64,000 bases of DNA, from positions 69,217,583 to 69,281,582 of the forward strand of contig CM064863.1 of NCBI GenBank assembly GCA_032719365.1, in the 5' to 3' direction. The translations under genes were made by a program, and so were the position numbers. Shown here piece by piece: positions 57,101-64,000 of the stretch. Within the stretch, counting starts at the first letter, position 1. Every line of letters starts with the position of its first letter. The DNA comes from Prinsepia uniflora. Lineage: Eukaryota; Streptophyta; Magnoliopsida; Rosales; Rosaceae. The notes beneath the pieces are model-generated. The model searched no databases and was not told the origin of the DNA. It saw only the letters and a program-made list of their open reading frames with translations.

Positions 57101-58579
57101 CTTCAGGGCAGATATCACTCCGACAGGAGTTGCTCGCTGAATTCCCTGAAAAGTGGTTTCCGGTAGCCCCGGGCTCCGAAAAGTAACCCTCTTATCCACG
57201 CATTCGATAGAGGCATGATGGAGCGTCAACCAATCCATACCCAAGATGACATCAAAGTCATGCAAGTCCAAGAGTATCAAATCTGCCACCAGACCAACAT
57301 CACCTACCATTACGGGGCACTCCCGCAATACTTGATTCACCACAAACACATCTCCGGTGGGCGTACTCACCCCCATGTCACAGTCCAGTGCGGACACCGC
57401 TCTACCCGCCAACAACTCACAGTCCCGTGAAATAAATGAATGAGTAGCTCCGGGATCAATTAAAGCACAAACATCATGTCCAAAGATCGTGAGTGTACCT
57501 GTCACAACACCAGGCGCTGCCCTGGCCTCCTGCTGCGTAACAGCAAAAACTCGGGCCTGTGGTCCAGCTGCTCGCCCACGGCCCCGGCCCCTCTGTCCAT
57601 TAGCCGCTCCGGTACCACCTCCTCGAGTGCTCCCAGTCCCAGAAACTGCAGCTGTGCTCCGTCCCTGCTCTGCTCCACCCCGACCTGCGCCACCACCCTG
57701 TGGCAAAGATGGACAGTCCCTCCGATAGTGGCCCCGCTCGCCACAGAAGAAACAGATGACACTGGAGGCATCTCGAACAAAACCACCACCCTGCCGTCCC
57801 GTGGAAGCAACAGAAGTCGCGCTCGCCTGTGGAGCAGTCTGCGCCCTAGGCGCTCGGAATCCGGAACCCTGGTAGTGACCAGGCCTGCCATAACGATCAT
57901 TGCCTGCAGATGAGGCTCCACCATAATGTCCCTTCTTCGAGGCTCCCTGACCATACGATCCAGAATATGAACGCCCGCGACGTTGTCCACCACCTGAATA
58001 CTGTGGACGTGTCGGGAGACTAGCCTCAACCCGCACCGCGGCATCAGACAACTCCCTGAGAGTAGCAAAAGCTCCGGCCGTCACAATGGCCCGTATCTCA
58101 CCCCGTAGGCCAAGCTCGAACCTACGGCATTTCTCAGCCTCAGTAGATACAAAGGTAGGAGCAAAACGAGCTAGCATCTGAAATTTCTGTTCATACTCAG
58201 CTACGGACATGCTCCCCTGCTGGAGCTGCAGAAACTCGGTCTCCCTAGCATCACGGAATGAACGGGGATAATACTGATCCAGAAACCGCTCACGAAAGGT
58301 CTCCCAAGTCACTGTACGGGCATCCCAACCCGAAAACTCCAGAGTGTACCACCACTCATAAGCGGATCCGTCAAGTAGAAATGTAGCCAACACCACACGC
58401 TCCTCAAGAGGACAGTGCATCACTGTAAAAATCCGCTCAATCCGAGAAATCCAACGGTGAGCATCCTCGGGATCCGCTCCACCACTGAATACCGTAGCCC
58501 CAAGACGCTGGGCTCGCTCGATCGAAGCGCTCTCGGCATCGCCATTAGGTCGTGGAGGGGGTTCGCGTCGCGGAGGCAT
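54119..58579 (-). CDS. Gag-Pol polyprotein of element D (gag, protease, RT, RNase H, integrase, chromodomain-like tail)
   Basis: 1486 codons from ATG 58579 (MPPRREPPP). The frame is open further upstream through the primer site, but this ATG matches the starts of elements A and C. Gag domain about 20-190; CCHC knuckle at C276, C279, H284, C289; protease at about 365-450 with LIDPGATHSFI (Asp375; Pro replaces the common Ser) and DFDVILGMDWL. RT about 555-770 with FIDDIL (Asp711, Asp712). RNase H with Asp858, Glu895, Asp920 and Asp963. Integrase HHCC about 1079-1112 and catalytic Asp1142, Asp1203, Glu1239, which fits DD35E. The C-terminal part ends with a chromodomain-like tail (RKEKVLRRKTVPLVKVLW...ATWEPEAQM). 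The protein makes particles, copies element RNA to DNA and inserts it; the tail is thought to guide insertion to heterochromatin. No stop or shift is present. Confidence 0.95.
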   Translation of the reverse strand: MPPRREPPPRPNGDAESASIERAQRLGATVFSGGADPEDAHRWISRIERIFTVMHCPLEERVVLATFLLDGSAYEWWYTLEFSGWDARTVTWETFRERFLDQYYPRSFRDARETEFLQLQQGSMSVAEYEQKFQMLARFAPTFVSTEAEKCRRFELGLRGEIRAIVTAGAFATLRELSDAAVRVEASLPTRPQYSGGGQRRGRSYSGSYGQGASKKGHYGGASSAGNDRYGRPGHYQGSGFRAPRAQTAPQASATSVASTGRQGGGFVRDASSVICFFCGERGHYRRDCPSLPQGGGAGRGGAEQGRSTAAVSGTGSTRGGGTGAANGQRGRGRGRAAGPQARVFAVTQQEARAAPGVVTGTLTIFGHDVCALIDPGATHSFISRDCELLAGRAVSALDCDMGVSTPTGDVFVVNQVLRECPVMVGDVGLVADLILLDLHDFDVILGMDWLTLHHASIECVDKRVTFRSPGLPETTFQGIQRATPVGVISALKASKLLRKGCQGYLARVMDSRAAPLRVEDIPIVREFPDVFPEDLPGLPPHRDVEFTIDLVPGTQPISQTPYRMAPAELKELKAQLQELLEMGFIRPSVSPWGAPVLFVRKKDGSLRLCIDYRQLNKVTVRNKYPLPRIDDLFDQLRGAQYFSKIDLRSGYHQLRVKDGDIPKTAFRTRYGHYEFLVMPFGLTNAPAAFMDLMNRVLQPYLDHFVIVFIDDILVYSRSAEAHEEHLRMVLGTLRENQLYAKLSKCQFWLTSVSFLGHVISTDGISVDSQKIEAVAKWEQPRTVTEVRSFLGLAGYYRRFVEGFSTIAAPLTRLTRKGVKFEWDDDCERSFRELKERLTSAPILTLPDDSGEFEVYSDASLQSLGCVLMQHGKVIAYASRQLKPHERNYPTLDLELAAVVHALKIWRHHLYGATCRMFTDHKSLKYLFTQKELNVRQRRWLELIKDYDCTIEYHPGKANVVADALSRKSTHSVAHLRTVHLPLLVELRKNSIDLGLDGQGVLLANFHVRPLLVDRIVEAQSQDPVSCVLRIEVEAGERLDFTVREDGALLKEGRLCVPGVEALKKEILDEAHSSAYAMHPGGTKMYRTLREHYWWPGMKREIAEFVSRCLICQQVKAERQRPYGALQPLPIPEWKWDHLTMDFVFGLPRTPRGHDGVWVIVDRLTKSAHFLPVRENFRMTQLAQLFIDEIIRLHGTPESIVSDRDPRFTSRFWQSLQEAFGTKLRFSTAFHPQTDGQSERTIQTLEDMMRACVLQFQDTWESHLALMEFAYNNSYQASIGMAPYEALYGRQCRTPLCWTDVGERRLTKSELVELTTEKVKLIKDRLKAAQDRQKSYVDHWIRDLEFAVGDRVFLKLSPWKGVVRFGRRGKLSPRYIGPYEITERIGPVAYRLALPPELSRVHDVFHVSMLRKYVFDASHVLEDQPIELRDDLSFEEQPVQILDRKEKVLRRKTVPLVKVLWRNQNVEKATWEPEAQMREQFPYLFP

Positions 58580-58666
58580 GGCCGGTCGTCCTTCTTTCTG
58601 AAAGAGGCATAAGTTAGTACAATAATCAAGGCACACCCGAGTGCTGGACACGAATCGTAAACCTAG

Positions 58667-58679
58667 GCTCTGATACCAA
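58667..58679 (-). other. Primer binding site of element D
   Basis: Minus strand TTGGTATCAGAGC one base after the LTR, complementary to initiator tRNA-Met. Confidence 0.93.
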
Positions 58680-58680
58680 T

Positions 58681-61660
58681 TGACAGGACTCACCCCGATT
58701 ATCGCCTCGATAATCGGGAAGCATCCTGCTCCCGTCTGACAATCGAACCCAAAAGACCGGAAAACTAGTTAAAATTACAACACGCCCATTGTCAGACCAG
58801 GGAGATTAAACAAAATACATGCGACTGGACGTCAAGTCCACAGTTTCACAGAGCAATATTACAAAACAAATTAAAGAACAAGTCCTACTCTGTGAACTAA
58901 CTACTCTGCAACGGAAAACGTTATGCCTCCGCCTCGGCGCTTGCCCCCACGCTTGTACCACGACCTGGAGGGAATTTAAAACAACAAGGTGTGAGTGGAC
59001 CGAAACATAAGTTTAACAGGAAAGACAGTTTTTCCGAAATCGGGTTCGCCCTCCAGTTTTGTAATCCGCATGCATAACCAAATATTCAAAATTGCGTATT
59101 AAACTTTTGAAAACTCTTTTTCCGAAACACAAGAAAAACGTTACAGGGATCGTCATAACTCTTGTAAAACCATATAATAATACCAGATTCCAGAAACCGT
59201 CATTTTGAAACATTATTTGCACAAATCAAGTGAAACATAAATCAATAATCATGATTATGCCGTTGGATCCATCCGAGTCTTTAAACTCAACATTAGGCCT
59301 TCCCGGGATATCAACGAGTCTTTAAACTCAAAACACGATTAGTAGGCCTCGGGGGTATCATAATAATCGAGTCTTTAAACTCACGAGTCTTTAAACTCAA
59401 TTTTCGGGCCCGCCCCCAAAATCAACATACCGGGTCTTTAAACCCAAAACCAGATCCAACCATCAACCGGGTCTTTAAACCCAAAACCGTTTTTAAACAT
59501 AATAAATCAGGATTCATCACAAATCTTTTTCCAACATTATTCCAAAAACATTTCTCATCGTAACAGGACTCATGCCCGAATTCACATGTAAATTCCAACA
59601 CATGCAATTACCAGAAAATTTCTTCACAATATGATCAAACATCATAAATCCGAAACATGCATATTCATAACCAGATACTTCATCAAAATTATCACGCATG
59701 CATAGGCAAAAATCGAAATCTCGAAATGCGTGAAATACGATAATTATCTCGAAAAACGTGAAAACAAGTAAAACCGATATATCATCTCACCCTCGTAAAA
59801 TCATATGTAAAACCATGAGATAAATAAGCAAAATAGTCATGCATGCCCAATTTAAAAATCAAAGAGTCCACTCACAGTCTTAGGACACGTCAATCGCGTC
59901 CCGCGCGCTCCTCCGTAGCTTCGGAAGTGTCCGGGCCTGTGAAAACGTACAAGAAGGGTTACAAACATCCCAAAATAACTCGTAGGATTTTTCCTAATTT
60001 TTCCGGATTTTTCGGTGAAAATAAACTTAAAGACTTAATCTTCCGGACTCCCGAAATTATCCCGAATGACTCCCGATCGATTCGAACTCTAAAGTTAAAA
60101 TGTTAATTAAACTGTAAGGATTCATTCTCATGTTGATCGTGATCGGAGTTGACGTCACACGCGCCGTCACGCGCCGCCCAAAGTGGCTGCGCGTGAAGAC
60201 CACGCGCCAAGCTACAGTGTCATCTCCCTTACCCGAACAGCCTGCTAAACGGGTCTGATACCCGCGATTCAACCCGACCAGTTCAAGCCCAATTCTCAAT
60301 CAATTCCTCTCGTTTTTGATCCTATTATCTTCCCTAATCCTTTAATTTTAGGTCTGTAATGAAGGTTAACCTCGACTAGTACCCAAACGACCCAACTCAA
60401 ACTCGAACAGTCGAACAAATCGACATTCTGGAACTCACCCAAACTAACCCCAATCTCAAATTAATTTCACCAGTAGATTAAGGGGACTTACACGAACACA
60501 ATGGTACCGTCAATTGGTCTCGCCGTTACCTGGAAGTCGTCGTCCTCAAGCTCGAAAATACTCAGAACCAGGGCACTCCGTTCCTGGCCAATTCGTGGAT
60601 GTCGTCCTTCGAATTTGACGTGGTTGGTTTCCTCTTGCTCCCAGAAGACTAGAATGGCCCCTAGTTTAGCTCGCAAGTCCCCACAATTTGATCTTCCATT
60701 TTTCCCTCCACTGGTTTTTCCTTCAAACTGGGACTTGGGTTCCTGGGCAAAACGGCTCCAAACTCGACAACTCCAGCACCGTCGTGATTCTAACACTCCC
60801 AGAAGACTCCCTATGTGTTTAGTTTCACCTCAAAGCCCGTAGGATTTGAACTCTGAGTTTCCCCCCTGAAAACCCGAAACTGTTTTCTCCCGTCTCTCTC
60901 AACCTCAGCCCTCACAATGATGCCCAAATGACCCAACCGAGTCCCCCCTCACTCTCTTACTCAGTCATTCGATTCAAACGGCCAGCACCCGTGGGAGACC
61001 AGCTGAGGTTCTCTGAAACCTGCTTCCCACAAACACAGAAACCATGGCCATATTAAACTCAATCCCGTGCCTGCAACCTGCTCACGCCACTCAGTCATGC
61101 TCCCACTACCTCAATTCACATAAACAACGTCTGATCAATCCACTAAAGCCATAAACAATAGAACGCACAAACCCACGGCCGCTGCTCTGTTTTCCACGGT
61201 GGTGAACAGTACCCCGTGCGGAAATTACCAAAATGCCCCCAGGGCAAAAATTACCAAAATGCCCTCCAACTTCCGTGACCCGTAACTCGGTCGTCCGACG
61301 TCCGTTTCACGCGTGCCGCCTGTTGTAGTACTCGGGGCGTCGAGACGAACATAACGGTCTTCGAGTCAAATGGATATCAATTGTCAAACAAAAAGTCAAC
61401 TTTTTCCCCTTATAACGCCCAAATTACGGTAATGCCCCCGAACTTCCGAACATCATAACTTTCACTCCGAGCGTCCGAATCGGACGTGCCACCTGTCTAT
61501 GAACTCGTGACATCCCGAACTACGTCACGGTCATCACTCAACGTCCGTTCGACCTCCAAATCTAAAAGTCAACAAATCGACCACACAAACACAGGGGTAA
61601 AAACGTCATTTTATTCAATATTTAATAATATTACATTTCCAGAACGTCCGGGGCGTTACA
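58681..61660 (-). repeat. 5' LTR of element D
   Basis: Near-identical to 51104-54084. Differences seen by eye include A/C near 59765, A/C near 60123, T/C near 60434, a base loss plus C/T near 61215, T/C near 61324 and C/T near 61639. Confidence 0.95.
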
Positions 61661-61665
61661 CTACT

Positions 61666-61809
61666 TCTGCGTACCTGAACCCCTGTTGGGTGGTTTGCCC
61701 GCAGGTTTTATTTTAGAGTCGTGCTCGCAACTTGTAATTTTGGATTTCATCCCTTGTCTGACATCTGTTTAATTCGGATTTGATGTATGACTTTAATTTG
61801 GTGATTTAT
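61666..61809 (+). repeat. 3' LTR of element C, continuation after D
   Basis: Continues TCTGCGTACCTGAACCCC as in the 5' LTR at 44634 and runs to GTGATTTAT, where LTR E starts. The remainder (about 110 bp) would lie after E, outside the window. Confidence 0.9.
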
Positions 61810-64000
61810 TGTAACAACCCGTCCCGAGAATTGGGATAAGTAGAGTGATTAAGGTGTGATTAGTAAGGTTAATCAGGGGTTAGGTGGTCCCGAGGGGTCC
61901 GGGAACCTAGAATGACGATTTTGCCCCCTGCTTTGGGCAAAAATGTTGACTTTTATTTTGGGAGGTCCGATGGACTTTGACCAGTGACCAGGACGTAGTT
62001 TAGGACGTCACGAATCCATAGGCAGGTGGCACGCCTGATTCCGACATCCGTGGAGGAAGTTGTGATGTTCGGAAGGTCGAGGGCATTATCGTAATTTTGA
62101 TAACATAGGGGGAAAAGTTGACTTTTGGATAATCGGGTTTTGGTAGGTTGACCTAGGATGGTTAGATAGTTCTTGTCGTCCTGAGTTCGATGACAGGCGG
62201 CACGTATTCATCGGACTTACGAGGCGAGAGTTACGGGTCTAGGAAGTTTCGGTAAAACCGTAAAAATGAGTAAAATAGGAGGGTATTTTGGTCATTGTGG
62301 CACATTGGGATTTGTGCACAGAGGAAAGGAATGGACGGCTGGGATTTGGCCATGTGGGAGTGTGTGGAGTGGATGGTGACACATGGCATGTGTGTAGAGG
62401 ATTCTGGTAGAATCCTGTGCATTCACGGCCCAAATAATTAGGGTGCACCCGTGTTATGCATTCTGGTGCTTCGACACACAGAGAGAAACAGAGGGAGGAA
62501 ATTGAGAGAATTGGGAAGCTGGTTGTGGTGGCTGTTGAGTTTGTGAGTGTGTGAGGGAGATTAGAGAGTGGGAGAGAGCAGTTGAGATGGTTGGGAGGTG
62601 AGAAATCATGGTGTGTGCGAGTGGGGAGCCACGGGAACCAGGGAGGAACTCAGGAGGAAAAACGGAGAAGATTGAGGGCTTGTGGTGGTGCGGTAGCCGT
62701 GCACGGTGCAACGAAGATCGCGGTGGTGTCGTGAGGGCTGTGGGGAGTCGACCAGCCCCGGAGGAGCTCACGGCGGCAGCAGGAGGCAGGTAATTTCCTC
62801 ATCCCCGTTTCGGTACTCTGTTTTCCGTTGAGGTTCAACGTGGAAGTCGTGACTCTGGGCTGAGAGTCGAGAGGATTGGAGGTTAGGGTAGTGATCAGGG
62901 AGGTCCTAGGTGTCGATTAGGGTGGTCGCCGTGACGGGGCCGTACACGGCGGAGCTCAGTCGAAGAGGGGTCTCTTTTACCCTGTTTCGGCAGTGAACTT
63001 CGAACGGTAAGTCGTGACGATTGGGGTTGAGTCGAAGGTCTAGGAGAGTTGGTTTAGGTTCAGTGAGGTTCAGGGAAGAGTTTGGTGAAGCCACCGTGAA
63101 GGGTGGTGAGCTGGGTGGTCGGATCGTGAAACAGAGTTTTGGGGAGGTTTGATTTCGAGCTTGAGACGACGGGTAGGAGGCTGTGTCGAGGTGATTGGAG
63201 GATGGGGATGCTTAGAGTAAGGTTGGACGAAGCTTTAGGAGAAGAAAGGAGGTGTTTTAGTGCAGGTACGGCGGAGAACCGTTGACGCCGGTTCAAGCTG
63301 TAGCCTACTGTGTTGAACCGGGTCGACGTGAGGTTGAAGGTGCACTGTAGCTGGCGCGTGGGGCCACGCGCAGCCACTTTGGGCGGCGCGTGGAGCCGCG
63401 TGCGGCGGTTCTGGGAGAAACGGTCAACATCGTTTTTGGTCTAGGAGTTGTTGTGAGTTCAATGGAGTTGGTTTCGAGTCAATCGGAAGTCGTTTGAGTT
63501 GAGTTCCGCGAGGGTGAAAGTTTAGGGTCCCGGGTTCTTACGCTTAGGATTCGGGGATTTTTGAGGGAATTTAGGTGAACCTTCGTAGACGTACTAGTAA
63601 TGTAATTTGACGGTGTTTGACAGGATCGGGATTTCCCGAGGAAGCCGAGGAACGGGCTGGACGTTCAGGACGCGAGTAGGGCTCAGTACTGTGAGTGGAC
63701 CTTTTCCTTAAACTCGAGCATGCATAACTGTTTGTATATACGTATTTTATGGTTTTACTTATGAATCTATGTTTATTGAATATGAAGTGATGATTTTATG
63801 TGTGGCACGTTTTTCGAGAAAATGTTGGTTTCGAATTTTGATGACACATTTGGGGATTTTCACCGATAAAGGTCTTCTAATAATGATAAGTGGTTTTCAA
63901 TGGTTATAAGTGGATTTTGGGAACATGATTTCGATGATCAAAGGTTTCGATTTTAGAATCGGATTTCACTAATCGGAATTTGGTTTTAAGATTGGAAAGT
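61810..64000 (+). mobile_element. LTR 'E' (B family), runs off the window
   Basis: Starts TGTAACAACCCGTCCCGAG and follows LTR B module by module: ATGACGATTTTGCCCC, two CAGGYGGCACG modules, GTGCACCCGTG, a GC-rich CGCG hairpin region at 63340-63410, then GATCGGGATTTCCCGAGG and TAAACTCGAGCATGCATAAC. It lies in the 3' LTR of element C after GTGATTTAT; the expected TSD TTTAT cannot be checked. It could be a solo LTR or the 5' LTR of a longer element. ORFs on either strand (62454-63377) show no domain and are not supported as genes. Confidence 0.85.
63340..63410. promoter_or_regulatory. GC-rich CGCG module with perfect inverted repeat in LTR E
   Basis: GCGCGTGG-GG-CCACGCGC (63354-63371), followed by GCCACTTTGGGCGGCGCGTGG. 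Related modules occur in G (30839-30892), H (41348-41395) and D (52579-52642), each beside GCTACAGTG or its complement. CGCG boxes are known targets of CAMTA factors; use here is inferred. Confidence 0.5.

Larger units (their letters stand above)
51104..61660 (-). mobile_element. Intact, young Tekay/Del chromovirus 'D'
   Basis: A 10557-bp element with LTRs of 2981 bp (51104-54084) and 2980 bp (58681-61660) that differ at only about six or seven positions by eye. It has a perfect 5-bp TSD CTACT (51099-51103 and 61661-61665), a perfect iMet primer site, a polypurine tract, and one uninterrupted gag-pol frame. All hallmark catalytic residues are present. It sits inside the 3' LTR of element C. 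Everything needed for autonomous movement seems to be in place. Confidence 0.95.
41992..61809 (+). mobile_element. Tekay-type element 'C', gag-protease only, with D and E nested in its 3' LTR
   Basis: The 5' LTR is 41992-44884, the internal region 44885-48518 (3.6 kb), and the 3' LTR is 48519-51103 continued at 61666-61809 and beyond the window. The LTR pair differs by roughly 1-3% by eye, plus a deletion in the TGACGTCA array. The internal region has a perfect iMet primer site, gag, a protease piece, then about 2.1 kb without any pol motif, and a polypurine tract. It could only move by using proteins from a related element such as D. Its right-hand TSD (expected CAAGT) lies outside the window. 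Confidence 0.9.

Noticed and set aside
58580..58693. Upstream start of the D polyprotein (38 extra codons)
   Set aside because: It would begin inside the LTR and read through the primer binding site; the ATG at 58579 matches gag starts of A and C.

Overview
This is a window of a plant nuclear genome, from an angiosperm and probably a eudicot. The evidence is long Ty3/gypsy LTR retrotransposons of the Tekay/Del chromovirus and Tat types, initiator-tRNA-Met primer sites, a dirigent protein gene and an intron-containing thiamin-salvage kinase gene. The species cannot be named from the sequence. Nearly 90% of the window is nested retrotransposon DNA. Host genes occupy one small island at about 34.4-39.8 kb.

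Left block (1-22827): a decayed Tat-type element lies on the + strand (gag, protease, RT and two RNase H domains, all broken; integrase cut off; an antisense ORF). It was hit by a Tekay-type LTR now present as a solo LTR (pieces 4122-4707, 16751-17252, 19446-20979; imperfect TSD). That solo LTR was later split twice: by a complete minus-strand Tekay element 'A' (4708-16750) and by a second solo LTR 'B' (17253-19440, perfect TSD GAACA). Element A carries an internal tandem duplication that joins LTR and integrase pieces. The Tat element ends in a probable 3' LTR near 22315-22827.

Middle (22828-34405): AT-rich intergenic DNA with an unrecognised gene remnant on the minus strand (24669-25558). 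A solo LTR 'F' follows (27402-33675, TSD CAAGC), itself split by an oppositely oriented solo LTR 'G' of the same family (29375-32556, TSD CCTTC).

Gene island (34406-39790): a non-autonomous Mutator-like element with a 9-bp TSD, a secreted dirigent protein gene (35474-36226, +), and a convergent two-exon hydroxyethylthiazole kinase gene (37537-38624, -).

Right block (39791-64000): LTR fragments, including 'H' of the D family, were hit by element 'C' (from 41992). C has a gag-protease remnant but about 2.1 kb of non-coding DNA where pol should be. Its 3' LTR was hit by element 'D' (51104-61660, TSD CTACT) and then by an LTR 'E' that runs off the window. D has near-identical LTRs and one unbroken gag-pol frame of about 1486 codons, and looks very young and possibly autonomous.

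The most interesting unexplained signal is in the LTRs. At the same place (about 0.5-0.8 kb before the LTR 3' end) the families carry clusters of short hairpins or palindromes with different sequences. A further hairpin lies about 11-13 nt from the LTR 3' end, also with family-specific sequence. Two families (A and C) carry arrays of the bZIP site TGACGTCA spaced about one helical turn apart. The other families carry arrays of an imperfect palindrome around TTTAAA whose arms vary together (GAG/CTC or GGG/CCC).
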